Positions 21,518-32,261 of a DNA stretch of 64,000 bases are shown piece by piece (position 1 is the first letter of the stretch; the number at the start of each line of letters is the position of its first letter). Origin of the DNA: Mauremys mutica (Eukaryota > Chordata > Testudines > Geoemydidae). Where the stretch lies: positions 61,771,321-61,835,320 of the forward strand of contig NC_059075.1 of NCBI RefSeq assembly GCF_020497125.1, read 5' to 3'. The translations under genes were made by a program, and so were the position numbers. The notes under the pieces are model-generated. The model did not search any database, was not told the origin of the DNA, and saw only the letters and a program-made list of their open reading frames with translations.

Positions 21518-22802
21518 TGTAAGCAGAGTCAGGATGAGCCCCACCCTGACATCTGGTGGTGAATTATAGGGAGTGCGGAAAGAAGTTTAAAGTGTTGCAT
21601 TGGTATTTTGGTTATTTGCATCAGCACTCCCACCCCACTTAGCATACCGCAAAGCAGCATGGGATGGTTATTTTCACAGCTGTGGGAGCCCCAATTGGGG
21701 CAGGAGCAATAAAATGTTGTCACCCCGATTAAGTAAATGAGGAACTACAAAACTGTCTTATGATAGAGGGTTTCATTATCAATTAAATAGCACTTGCTAG
21801 ACAAGGGACATGGGTTCCAAAACCCAGTCAAGAGAGAGAGGCTGGGGACAGATATCTGTACTGGGTGGTGCAGGCTTCTTGTGTGAGCCAGAAGCACCAG
21901 TTCCACCTGTGCCTCTCTCCACTGTGGAATGTCAGAGTTAATTTTTGATTCCCTTAAGAATCTAGATACAGGTTACTGAGCTGAACTCGCTGGCACTGGG
22001 GCTCCCCTACTATGAGCTGGAATCACTAAGAGCTGAAATCACTGAAGAGCTGGACTTGCTGAGCTGAGAGCACTGTGCTAATGAGTGGGGGGAGCCTGAA
22101 GCAATACCGTGGAGCAGAGCAACTGGCAGAGCGGAGTGGAGCAGTTTGTGCAGCCACTGGATGAGTGGAGCCAAGCAGCTCGCGAGGACGGCTGGAGTGG
22201 CTCACAGGACAGCTGGTGGACCAGAGCAGCTGGCAGAGCGGAGCAGCCCACAGAGCAAGCGGAGCTGAGCTGTTTGCGGGGACGACTAGTGGAAGCAGAA
22301 CCCCACGAAGAGGCAGGGCAGTTGGCCCCGAAACCACGTAAGGTGCCCCTTTCTACCCAGGCTGGGGAGGGGGACCTCTGCAGAGAGACTCTTGAACTCT
22401 GGGGCTGCACTGACCCCAAGACAGAGACTTTTGGATTGTGGGACTTTTGGGACTGTGGGTGATTTGGGGGTTGCTGGACTCAAGGGCCCCGAGAGAAGGA
22501 CACGGCCCAATTTGCTGGGGTGGGTCTTTGCTCACGGTTTGACCCATGAACTCTAGCTGAGGTATTTTCCCAATTTAATGCTTGTTGTTTATCATGTATT
22601 AAACCTTTTCTGCTACACCAAGACTCTGTGCTTGCGAGAGGGGAAGTATTGCCTCCTCGAGGCGCCCAGGGGTGTGTGTAAGATTTTCCCAGGTCACTGG
22701 GTGGGGGCTCGAGCTGGTTTTGCATTATGTTGTGGGGAAGGGACCCCTATGTATTGAACCCGGCCCTTGCTGCTATCGTTTCGGCCCGGCAGAAGGGTTA
22801 CA
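21518..22802 (+). mobile_element. Solo LTR with 4-bp target duplication
   Basis: The 1,285-bp block begins TGTAAGCAGAGTCAGG and ends AGAAGGGTTACA. It is flanked by ACTG on both sides (21514-21517 and 22803-22806). The TG...CA ends and the duplication define an LTR-retroelement LTR. ATTAAA (22598-22603) is a plausible poly(A) signal and sets the plus orientation. The middle (22000-22330) has degenerate GAGCTGG/AGCAGCTGGCAGAG repeats that create long spurious open frames. It interrupts an antisense CR1, and no internal region remains. Gypsy versus ERV cannot be told from the LTR alone. Confidence 0.8.
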
Positions 22803-22806
22803 ACTG

Positions 22807-23159
22807 CATGCCCCATGGCTGCTAATTTTGTAGTTTTATGTATATATATCTGAACAATCAAGTAATCCCCTGCCATTTATTGCTCATGGTTCTGTCACGA
22901 TGCAGATGAAAAAGGTAACGTTTTTGATTGTGCTTGAGCTCTGTTAGAGCCACAAGGGAACATTGCTCACTTACGCCACTGGCAAAAGGCTGCTCAGGGA
23001 TCTTTTGGGTATTGGACACACTGAAGCTCTGTTCTGCCACACTCTGTTCTTGTTGCTTCCCTCCTTTTGCTCCAGAGATAGGGCAGTGGCTTGCACAGTA
23101 GGCAGCTATGCATCTCTGCCAGTTTGACACTAATGGAATGTTCCCCTGCATGAGGGCAA
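22807..23159. other. Unassigned, probably CR1-derived
   Basis: By position this should contain the CR1 segment between the KAFDTV and SLTSIP regions, about 200 bp, but it is too decayed to read. TATATATATCTG at 22839 is the only simple sequence seen. Confidence 0.35.
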
Positions 23160-23580
23160 TGATCCACTAGTCATCTCTAGCTATTTTAAATCCACTTTGC
23201 ACCACTTAGAGCACCAAGTGGACTTAGCAGACTGGAGAATCTGTCCTCAAGCTTGTATTTCTCAAAGTATTTGTTGCAATATTTTACAAGGGATTGAAGT
23301 TAGACTGACAAGATAGAAATGGCCAGAACCACTAGTTTTTCCTGTTTTGAAAGTTGGTACTACATTTGCTTTCATCAGGTCTTTCAGGACCTCTTGAACT
23401 GTCTTTGACTTTTCAAAAATAAATGCCAGCAGTTCAATGAATTTGCTAGCTAATTCCCTTAATATCCTAGAATTCATATTGTCCCGACTGGTTGATTTGT
23501 AAATTAATGCTTGATTCTGTGGTTTGAACTGCCTGTTCATGCCACAGACACATAATGATTTGCCCCACACTAACATTTCC
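23160..23580 (-). mobile_element. Old CR1 LINE, part right of the solo LTR
   Basis: The minus-strand frame 23262-23576 reads VLKDLMKANVVPTFKTGK and then LVSLTSIPCKILQQIL, CR1 reverse-transcriptase fingers (compare [11 protein letters not shown] and [15 protein letters not shown] in the intact copy at 16309). No catalytic motif is present. It is collinear with 20900-21517 and so part of the same broken element. Confidence 0.8.
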
Positions 23581-25165
23581 AGAAGGTATCAAAACTATAG
23601 AGTGCAGAAGGTTTTTTGCATTACTTTACTGTCAATACAGAAAGAGTAAAACAAAAGAGAAAGATGTTGAGTAACTCAGAGAGCCACCTAGCGATTTACC
23701 GGATCACAAGATCTATGACTCCTATGACAGCTAGGATAAAAAACCCACCGATACATTTATTATATGATGCCTCTCCCATTCCTCACCCCCATACCTGGGC
23801 TGGCCTCACTCTTCCCTCAGACATGTAATTATTGTTAATATGAATCCACATAGAATGGCTAAGTGTACCCAAGGATCATTGGAGAGATGGACAGAAAAGA
23901 CAAAAATGTGATTGCATGGAGCCCAATCTGCTGATTGCACTATTCCCTTAGTAAAAACATTTTCCTGCCCTATACTGATGCAGAGCAAGGAGTCTGTTCA
24001 GACTGTTGGATTCGATGGTATCAGCAGATATGGTCAGATAGCACATCTGAGCAATATTCTTTCTCTCTACTGGAGGGCAAGCATCATCAACAGCCACAGA
24101 ACCAAACCCATTCGATAGGATCATCTTACAAACCGTATCCCCCTCTCTGCCTTGCATTGTATCAGATACATATTCAGACATACAGACGCTGAACACACAC
24201 ACAGCAAAACATGTAACCATTCACTTTGACATGCCAGAATATACACAGACATTGCTCTTCTTCAGTGAGTCTGAGGTTCCCCATTACCTTTAAAATAACA
24301 GAATCCCAATTTCAATTTGCCCCACGTTGGTAGTGATGGAAAGTTGTTACCACCTGACAGTGGTTCATGGCCTATGTGAAACAAGCTGGTGGTGTCAATT
24401 CCATCCCCCTAGTGGACAGATGTGTCCACATCACCAATACACACATTTGAGACCGGGGGCAGTCTCCACAGAGGTCATTAAGAATGAGCTACCTCCCTAC
24501 ACCTAAAGAGGAAGCATATTTACTGGGTGGCACTAGGAAATTTGCACTGTTGCTCCCTGCACCATATCTGTTCTGGGGGAGAGAACATCAGCCTCCTGGG
24601 CTGTTCATCTGGCACCTTTCACCAGCGCTACCTTAACCTAAAAACATAAAGAAGCAAATAAATATAAACAAAAGAGCTCCTTAGTCTTGGGGCTGGGCCT
24701 TTTTAGAATACGGAGCCTAATGCATTTCATCTTCAGGGCACTACATCCCCCTTCAAGGTTTCTCTCTGGTACCTATTCAGTCTCTGACAGAAAGGCAACT
24801 CTGTTTCTGGCTCCTAGCTTCATGAAAATCCAGAAGCACCTCCAGTAATGAGATTCATTACTTCCAATGACTTATCCATTCATTCACATTAATTAACTCA
24901 TGAATAGGGATCTTAGAGATACAGTGGATTACGTCCCTCTATTTTGCACAGGTATAAAGCTGGGCTTGTTTTCTGTCAAGAGATTCCAGTCTAAGAGAAA
25001 TGTGTATTTTATTTAATGTGCTGTATTATTTTCTGACTTGCAGATTTATGTGTCTCCCTTTAATTTGAGATGGATGAACTTGGGGACTAAATACCTCCCT
25101 CTCCATACTCCAAGGTGGGGTGGGCTCACCTTCCAAATCAGAGTTGGTTGGTGCCCATTGCTGGA
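23581..25165. other. Unassigned DNA
   Basis: Nothing recognised on either strand. Confidence 0.35.
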
Positions 25166-25286
25166 ATTGCAGAACTTACAGTATCTACAAAAACAACAAG
25201 GAAATTTGTTAGTCTCTAAGGTGCCACAAGGACTCCTTGTTATTTTTGCTGATACAGACTAACACGGCTATCTGACACCTGCTACA
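25166..25286 (+). mobile_element. Penelope-like element 3' tail
   Basis: GTTAGTCTCTAAGGTGCCAC followed by CAGACTAACACGGCTA is a tail shared with the Penelope-like piece at 27040-27655 (GTTAGTCTTTAAGGTGCCAC). Only about 100 bp are present. Confidence 0.6.
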
Positions 25287-26679
25287 GTATCTAGTTTTTG
25301 ACCTGCAGGAAGACCTTTCCAGTCAAACAGTCTGATCAGCACCAGGGGTGCTGGAACAATTTGTATAGTGGGGGTGGTGAAAGCCATTGATCCAAACTGT
25401 AAATCCTGTATATGACAGAAACCACTTCAAGCCAGGGGGTGCTGCTACACTCCCAGCACCCTTGGTCCCAGCACCCCAATCAGTGCTGTCATCAGGCAGC
25501 CAGCCCACTTCCTTTCAGTAGCTTAAACAGAGTTCTGATGGATAATAAAATGGTAGCCTTAGCTTAGCTGTGAGAAAAACTTCCATTCACCAGAGGTTAC
25601 AAATCCTGGCCCTTCATGGAGCTGATAACAAAGGAATATGTGAGCACTCTGTCTTTAATAGAAGCTCAGTGTCAGCACTAGGAAGGGATGTGGAAGGGGA
25701 GATAAGGGCTTGATTTGTCTTTAATCGAGGTGCATATGTTCCGGGGGAGGGGAGATGTGAACTTCTCTGATAAGGCAGCTTTATGCTCTTGAGGGGAGAA
25801 AGATGTATGTTCAAAGTCACCACCCTTTGGTTCTTTACAGCCTTGCTTCCCTGTATGAGAGACCAGTGACAAATCCTCCCTGAATTCATCCTTCCATCTT
25901 TTGTAATAGCCAGATGGCACGCAGTAAGGTCTCAGATATAATTTCACCCCTCACCCTGTTACCCTGTGATTTAGGGTGTCTCGCTGCAGAGAATGAAAGC
26001 CTGTTTCCTGTGTATCTGTACAATCTGAGGAGCAGGCAGATGAGGCTTACAAAGCTTGTGGCTGCATGCGCCACAGATCTGAAAATGTTAAGGCAATCTC
26101 AGCTTTTATTTTAAATAAAAAACGTGTTCCCAGCCCTTTCGGTTGCGGAGATAGCCCTGAAAATATGCACTGATCACCAGGGTTGAAAGTCTCTCATGAT
26201 GCTTTCTTAATCTTGGCTGAGATTTTCAAAGCCAGCTAAAGGATTTGGTCACAATGCTTCCATTCATTTCAAGAGCTCACCGTAGATCTTCCCAGGGCTG
26301 GCATTTGGGGTCCACGAACACATATCGGTGGATTTCTCACTTTTGGGGGAGATCCTAGATCAGTGTGCATCTGGTCAAGGAGGGTTCCCAGCCAGCACAA
26401 TGCTACCAGCTCTCTCCTGGACATAAGTCAGTTGCGCCAGCTCCTCTACTGAACAGCCAGTGTGGCTCTCGATACTAGGAGGCACAGCTCGATAACATGA
26501 CTGGTAGAATAACATGACTGGTGGATGAAGCATAACACTGAGAGCAAGGAACTACCGCATTCTTACCCCAGGCCTGACAATGATTCCCTCTGGGTGGCCT
26601 TGGTGATGTCACTAAGGAACATATTAGATCAGAGCACTAATCCATTTATTCCTGCCCCCGTCTGAAGATGTTTCAGAAG
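25287..26679. other. Unassigned DNA with one old repeat scrap
   Basis: 26215-26290 (GGCTGAGATTTTCAAAGCCA and CATTCATTTCAAGAGCTC) resembles the old amniote repeat seen at 5290. AACATGACTGGT is directly duplicated near 26497-26521. Nothing else is recognised. Confidence 0.35.
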
Positions 26680-26790
26680 ACAGTCACACTGTAACTCTGT
26701 GGCAGAGGTAGGAACAGAACCCAGAAGTCCTGATTCCCATTCCTTTGCTCTAAGAGCAGTAGAGGAGACCTCCCACAACAGCTATGTTCC
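26680..26790 (-). mobile_element. MIR-type SINE fragment
   Basis: TCTGTGGCAGAGGTAGGAAC followed by AGAACCCAGAAGTCCTGA and TTTGCTCTAAGAGCAGT is the reverse complement of the tRNA-like/core part of MIR-type SINEs (AGGACTTCTGGGTTC, then CTGCCAC). Confidence 0.65.
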
Positions 26791-27159
26791 ACTGGGACCA
26801 TGCAACCTATAGGGGATGCTCCTGAGCACAGGAGACAGAGCTTTCACAGGTGCTGGACTTAGATTGTGGAATGCACGCCCAGAGATAAGAATGGCCATAG
26901 GACTGATGTGCAAAACCCTTCAAATTGGCTTTTCCTCAAAAAGGTCTTCACACACAAAGGCATGTGCACGCATGCATACCACCCATTAAGTAGGAAGGAA
27001 GAAAGAGATTATTATTATTTCTATTTTTAAGTAATTGGGAGGCATTCAGATTCTTCGTCAGCAAGGGACATATAAGTACCACTTCTTGCTTTCAAATAAC
27101 CCCCAGTCTCTCCAAGCTCATCACCAGAAGCAAGCTCCCCACAGATCAGAACACACCAA

Positions 27160-27430
27160 CTCAAAGTGGCACCAGACCCTGCCAGAACAACAGATGCAAA
27201 ACCTTCAAACATATCTCCACTGCTACAACGATCAACAACGTTCCCCCAGAAGTCACCTTTCAAGATCCATGAGTCTTACACATGCCTATCACAGCAAGTG
27301 GTGAACCTCATCCAGTGCACTGAATGTCCCAATAAAAACTATGTGGGTGAAACAAGACTCACTACTCTCTTGAATGAACTCATGCAGGAAAATGATTACA
27401 GACAAGAACACCTTATCGCCTTTGGGTGAA
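27160..27430 (+). pseudogene. GIY-YIG endonuclease remnant of a Penelope-like element
   Basis: Penelope-like elements end in a GIY-YIG nuclease that nicks the target. Here the signature is reduced to NYVGETRLTTL (usually YVGETGQTLRxRMNxHR). The zinc-binding Cys pairs upstream are partly kept (CxxNRCK; IQCTEC). The expected His/Arg of the helix are lost (LLNELMQE), and the frame ends at a TGA (27427-27429), with homologous sequence continuing in other frames. The reading frame shifts at least once near 27270. Not functional. Confidence 0.65.
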
Positions 27431-27508
27431 CACTTTTCACAAAGCAATCGCTCTATATCTGACATCCTCTAAGGAAACCTGCCAACATTTTCAAAAAAAC
27501 AAGCCTGG

Positions 27509-27608
27509 GAGCTTAAATTCATAATTCTGATAGACACCAAAAATCATGGACTAAACAAAGAGACTCCATGAATCTGAAGAAGTGGGTTTTTTTACCCATG
27601 AAAGCTTA
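27509..27608 (+). ncRNA. Hammerhead-ribozyme-like motif in Penelope UTR (degenerate)
   Basis: CTGAAGA (27574-27580) and GAAA (27600-27603) bracket a hairpin, GTGGGT/ACCCAT with a T6 loop, like the hammerhead core and helix II. Possible helix III is GAGCT (27509-27513) with AGCTT (27603-27607). Possible helix I is ATTCAT (27517-27522) with ATGAAT (27568-27573). Against activity: an extra A (27581) separates the core from helix II, and two unpaired bases follow the candidate cleavage site. Penelope-like elements are known to carry hammerhead ribozymes, so the location fits. I regard it as a probable relic. Confidence 0.3.
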
Positions 27609-27659
27609 TGCCCAAATAAATCTGTTAGTCTTTAAGGTGCCACCAGACTCCTCATTTTT

Positions 27660-27935
27660 ATTGGATTTATGGTTTATTACAACAATCTTTAAACTCCTAA
27701 TCCCCCTCTTTGTTTTATGACTACAGAAGTGTTTACAGGCCAATCTACATGGAATGGTCCCTTACAATATGTGCTAAATACAATATGTGCTAAATATGTT
27801 CCATCTTGCATTTAGCTGTGACACTCAGAGTACCTTTCCCAAACCTGAATAGAGCTCTGTGTGGCTCAAAAGCTTGTCTCTCTCACCAAGAGAATCTGGT
27901 TCAATTAAAGATATTACCTCATCCACCTTGTTTCT
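27660..27935 (+). mobile_element. Second Penelope-type 3' tail
   Basis: The block runs from TTGGATTTATGGTTTATTAC to ATATTACCTCATCCACCTTG TTTCTCTAATA, a common reptilian repeat whose end recurs at 38622-38690. It contains CTGAATA-GAGC...GCTC-AAAAGCTT, a decayed counterpart of the hammerhead-like motif in the preceding tail. AATATGTGCTAAATACAATATGTGCTAAATA is a local duplication at about 27767-27799. Confidence 0.6.
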
Positions 27936-28099
27936 CTAATATAAGCACCTAGATAGAAGCAACCCCCCAGCATGTGACAAAGGCAAATAAAGGTTAGAGT
28001 AAAGGAATTACTACCCAGGGAGAGCACTGGACCCTGTTTTTACAGCTTAACATCAAGAGTTAAAAAAAAAAGAGCCTCATCCAGATCATTTAGTTTGGG

Positions 28100-28925
28100 G
28101 GAAGTGAATTTAAGCTGCTAGGTAAGAGATTAAAGCCAGGACCTCCATGGTAGCATTCTCTGAAATGCTTCCAGTTTCACGTGCAGGGCCAGGAAGACAG
28201 GCAGAACTGCAGGGTCTTAATGTATGGATGAGCCAATGGTGTAGGGAGGAGGGGTTTAGGTTTATTAGGGACTGGGGAACCTTTTGGGAAAGGGGGAGCC
28301 TGTGCAGGAAGGATGGGCTCCACCTAAATCAAAATGGAACCAGATTTCTGGCATGTAAAATTTAAAAGGTTGTAGAGGATTTTTTACACTAAGGGCTGGG
28401 GAAGAGCTGACAGGTGCACATGGTTCAGATGGAGACAACTCTTAGGAAAGGATTTATTAAAGGGGGAACTCTATAGCCTAGTAAACAAAATAGGAAAGAA
28501 GTTGGTAAAGTACATATAGAGGCTAGTGAGGAACAGTCAAATGTATAAGAGTCTCATTTATATATAACACATGAAGGCAAGCAACTGAATATTGACCAAA
28601 TGTGCAAGTGCTTATATAGAAATATTACAAGGCTAAATATTAAGATAGGTGAACTAGAGTGGCTGGCATTAAATTAGGATATTGATATAACAGGCATTGT
28701 AGAAACTTGGTGGAATGAGGATAATCAGTGGGATATGGTAATATCGGGGTATAAAATATACAGGAATGACAGAACAGGTCATGGAGACGGGACACTGGCA
28801 CTGTATGTGAAAGAAAGCATAGAGTCAAACAAAGTAAAAATCTTATATGAATCCAACTGTATCACAGAATCTCTATGGCTGGAAATTCCAGGCTTGAACA
28901 ATAAGAGTATTGCAGTAGGAACATT
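28100..28925 (+). mobile_element. CR1 LINE, 5' part (ORF1 end and endonuclease start)
   Basis: The ORF1 esterase end (28147-28365, with SEMLPVSRAGPGRQ, WMSQWCREEGFRF and KDGLHLNQNG) is followed by an untranslated linker and the start of the ORF2 endonuclease (VETWWNED near 28705, GYKIYRNDRTGHGDGTLALY at 28744-28803, ESLWLEIPGLNN at 28868). It stops abruptly at 28925, where a hAT end begins. It is the same subfamily as 5671-9290. No RT is present. Confidence 0.85.
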
Positions 28926-29072
28926 GCAGCTCCCATTGGCCGGGAACGGTGAACCACGGCCACTGGGAGCTGTGGGGGGCCATGCCTGCAGATGGTCAAC
29001 ATAAACAAAATGTCTCGCGGTCCGCCAGCGGATTACTCTGATGGGCCGCATGCCAAAGGTTGCTGACCCCTG
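28926..29072. mobile_element. hAT-type MITE fragment
   Basis: The right end reads GCCAAAGGTTGCTGACCCCTG, the inverse of a CAGGGGTCAGCAACCTTTGG hAT terminus. The interior holds an inverted pair CAGCTCCCATTGGCCG...GGCCACTGGGAGCTG. The left terminus is missing, so the element is truncated at the CR1 junction. Confidence 0.65.
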
Positions 29073-29689
29073 CCTTATGGCTTCCGATGCATGAAACCTC
29101 AAACAGATCTGAGATGACAGGATCAGGACCCAGGGGACTTTTATACAGTTTTCTAGCAGCCACCTGACCATACAGTCCTGGGTGAACAATAGGCTTTTGA
29201 TGTAACCTTCTGTTTCCTAAACCTCACCGATAATTAACTACATGGATTAACATAAGATAATTTATCCATTAAGCAGTTTATCACAAACTTTAAAGAGACA
29301 TATCGACAATGACACTATTGCACCAAGATTCATCTAAATGTTAATATTCCCTTTTGATCTATGAATCAATAGCTATAGTGACAGACAGGAACTGTTTGTT
29401 TACATGGCTAGCATCTATAAGTAAACACATACAATTAGTATCACTTCTAACTTCTAACAACATAGGTTTGCATTTCAAAGTTCTAGCCTATTTACCATGA
29501 AATGGCCATAATTACCATTCGCATATCTTTCTAATATGACTTTAAAGGTTGGCTCTGGGTTATTTAGCCTGCAAGCTTCTTAACCCTTTCTGGCCATACT
29601 TCATACTTTGTACAAGATTAGTTGCAATTATATAACAGTGGTAGCAACAATCATTTGCATGATTATATTTTACTTAGATAATGTCACAG
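29073..29689. other. Unassigned AT-rich DNA
   Basis: AT-rich, with no recognised feature. Confidence 0.35.
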
Positions 29690-31125
29690 GACTTATCCCT
29701 GATCAGTCTCTGACAGGGCCTGCTGGCATAAGCGACCAGCTGCTCCTGCAAAAGAGCTATACCCAGTACTTTCTCCAATGCATCGCACTGGAGGGCCAGT
29801 GACTCTCCTGACTGGCAGTATTTGAGGACATGGAAATCCATTATCATTTGTTTCAGCGGATCAAATGCTTACTGTTGGGGACCTGCCTAGTGCCACTCAA
29901 CATCCTGTCTTGTGAGCTTACATATCGGTTCTGCTACCTCCGCCACGTGTGGACAGAACTTGGAAAGAAAACGTATCATTACTAAGAAGTGCCGTAACTC
30001 TTTCACATCCACTGAGGCTGGCATGTCTCTGTCTGGCTTGATCTTGTTGTGATCTGTTTTCAGTCCATTGCTGGGAGCAGATGTCCAATGTATGTCACCC
30101 CACGCTGTTTGAGTCAAATTTTTTCTAGGCTGAGTTTTATGTTCTTGTCCCTGAATTGCTGTAGAAAGACTTGTCATTTTCCATCATGGTCTCGTTCAGC
30201 TTCTGTATCATTGCTCACTTCAGCACAATGAGGATATCACCTGCCACTATTTTCACCCCAGGCACCTTCTAGTGCTTAGATGAGTCTTCTCTGGAACACC
30301 TCTGGGGCTGGGCTTATGCCCATTGCCATGTGCAGCCATCTGTAGCAACCATATGGTGTTGCAAAGGCTGTCAGCACGCTGGACTCTCTCTCTAGGTGTA
30401 TGTGCCAAAACCTGTTCCTCACACCACAGTGATTCTGTTACAAAGACTCTGGCTTTGGAAAGTTCTGGCAAGAGGTCATCAACTGTGGGCAGTGGACAGT
30501 GGCATCTTTCCAGTGCCTGGTTTTGTGGCTTTGGGTCTATGCGGAGGCATAATATGCCTGACTGAGGCTTTACCACCACCATGCTGCTTACCCAGGCTGT
30601 CCTGGCCTCTACAGGTGCTATAATACTCCCAAGCTGCAGGCTTTAGAGCTCCACGTGTGCAAGATTACAAGAATTGTCCTTTAGGGTAAGCACACAGTGG
30701 GGCCTACTTCCAGTCACAGCTTTCCTTCGAGGCACCCATGACCTTTGAAAACATTCCCAAACACCTTTCAAATTGTTACCATTATCCATGGGACTCCTCC
30801 TTTTGCTTCTTGCACTTCAGCCATACAATTCTGATGATGCGTCCTGATTAGATCCATGGCTTGCATGGCTCTGTTCCCCAAGAGGGGTCTGTGGTGCCAA
30901 CCATCTGCCACCACAAACTTCAGTTGGTACCGTCTGTTATTTTTCAAGTTAGTAAGTGTGAGGTCACATTTTCCTGTGCTGTCATTACATATCATTACAT
31001 TATGCCTGCTCTTTGTAATGGATGTGTGCAAGCCCAATTCACCCCAAGGAATCACACTGCAGGAGGCCCTGCTATCCAGCTGAAATTGCACAGAGTGTTT
31101 CCCCGTTAACATTGCTGTATCCATG
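29690..31125 (-). pseudogene. Mag-like Gypsy pol remnant (PR-RT-RNase H)
   Basis: The protease frame 30768-31124 has FQLDSRASCSVIP, where the family has LDSGASCNVIP; Gly is replaced by Arg in the active loop. After an RT core too broken for one frame, 29887-30177 reads KIKPDRDMPASVDVKELRHF and SKFCPHVAEVAEPICKL, the conserved RT end before RNase H. RNase H starts near 29850 with SLALQCDALEKVLGIALLQE (usually CDASEKGLGAALLQ). The peptide order is normal, and multiple frameshifts make it non-functional. Confidence 0.8.
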
Positions 31126-31129
31126 GAGG

Positions 31130-31999
31130 TTGGTTTTGTGCCTTGTTGCTTTCCTGTCCTGACAGCCTGAACAAGATATGCTCTCAGACAAGGAGAGAGT
31201 CAGGATGTCATCAGCACTGGCTGAGATGCCCTCGCCCTCTTGGACAAGTCTGATTGAATCTTTCTGGGACCTTCCTCTACTCTTGCACACACGGCTAAAA
31301 TGGTTCAACTTACCACATTTTTTGCAGAGCTGTCCTAGTGCGGGGCACTTCTCCTTTACCCGCTCATGCTGCCTCCCAGAGTAAACGCATCTCACTGTGG
31401 GTATGGAACACTGGCCACCTGCTTTCCTTTGCTGTTGTCTCCTGTATGTACTTCTGGAGGTGTTGTGCCTCCTAGGGCTTTCATCCTTTCTGATGTGGCT
31501 TCCATTGCACTCCCCACATCTGAGCATCTGTCTAAGGTGAGATTGCCTTTCTGGAGCAGTGGCTCCCACAAGTGATGATCCCAAGTGCTGCAGACTATCC
31601 TGTCCAGATTTAAGGAGTCTGTCAAATCCCCCAAACTGCACGTAGCAGCCAGTGTGCATAAGGCTGTAACACAGGGATCTATCTCCTCCCCTTCAGAGTG
31701 GGCTCTAGTGAAAAACCTGTTTTAGTCCACAGTTTCATTCTGCTTTGGGGAGCAATAGGTCCCAAGGCTCCTAGGGCTGCTGGGAGGCTTGAGGCAATGG
31801 TGAGCTCCAGAGTGCTGCAGACCTCTCTGCCTTGTTCCTCAATAAGGTAAAACAATAGTTTTTCTTTCCTGCTGTTGTTGCTGTCCTGCATGGCCAGTTC
31901 TGAGAAGAGCTTGAGCTCCTCCTTGCACTGGGTCCATTGCTGGGGTGTGTTTGTATCTTCAAAATCCAGACCTCTAGAGGACTTCAGGTTGAATTCCAT
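31130..31999 (-). pseudogene. Mag-like Gypsy gag remnant
   Basis: The gag probably starts at the ATG at 31997-31999 (MEFNLKSSRGLDFED). It continues QQWTQCKEELKLFSELA and LLFYLIEEQGREVCSTL, typical of the Mag-type gag core. After a frameshift the frame 31072-31659 holds LCKKCGKLNHFSRVCKS, a complete CCHC zinc knuckle for nucleic-acid binding. At least one stop and one shift separate the parts. Confidence 0.8.
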
Positions 32000-32065
32000 G
32001 GCTCACGCTGCCAGCTGCTGCACTTCAGAGAGCTCACCAGTCAGATGCTACCACCATATTTCACT

Positions 32066-32261
32066 TGCAAACAGTGAAGCTGAGCATGGGTTAAGTTGAA
32101 CAAAAGTGAAACGTTATTAAACACAGTGGACTGCTCTGTCCATGAGTCTGCATTGCTTCCAGCCTAACTCCCTGTGTTTCCTGTTTTTCTCTTGTCCTGC
32201 CCCCTCAAGGGAACCTGGCTCCCCTGACTCCAGTTCCCTGGATCATGATACAAAGGGAACA
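32066..32261 (-). mobile_element. Candidate 5' LTR of the Mag-like Gypsy
   Basis: On the minus strand the block starts TGTTCCCTTTGTATC and ends CACTGTTTGCA, then reaches TGGTGGTAGCATCTG within about 20 bases, a plausible primer site, and then the gag ATG. TG...CA ends fit an LTR of 196 bp. There is no second LTR to compare with and no verified duplication. Confidence 0.45.

Larger units (their letters stand above)
27040..27655 (+). mobile_element. Penelope-like element, 5'-truncated
   Basis: The plus strand carries the linker and GIY-YIG endonuclease region of a Penelope-like retroelement, then its 3' UTR ending GTTAGTCTTTAAGGTGCCAC CAGACTCCTC. The linker has GTRPCQNNRCKTFKHI (usually GTRPC...RCKTCxHI), and the endonuclease retains NLIQCTECPNKNYVGET. 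The reverse transcriptase is absent. A hammerhead-like motif lies in the UTR at 27509-27608. A second tail of a related family adjoins at 27660. Confidence 0.8.
29690..32261 (-). mobile_element. Ty3/Gypsy, Mag-like, decayed, with possible 5' LTR
   Basis: Reading the minus strand from 32261: a possible LTR (32066-32261), a primer-site-like gap, gag with a CCHC knuckle, protease, reverse transcriptase and RNase H. The element stops in RNase H near 29690; integrase and the 3' LTR are absent. The gag and pol sequences resemble K02A2.6/Mag-type elements. The copy is riddled with stops. Confidence 0.82.

Noticed and set aside
22026..22547. Several 64-117-residue frames on both strands
   Set aside because: They fall inside the degenerate repeat of the solo LTR 21518-22802.
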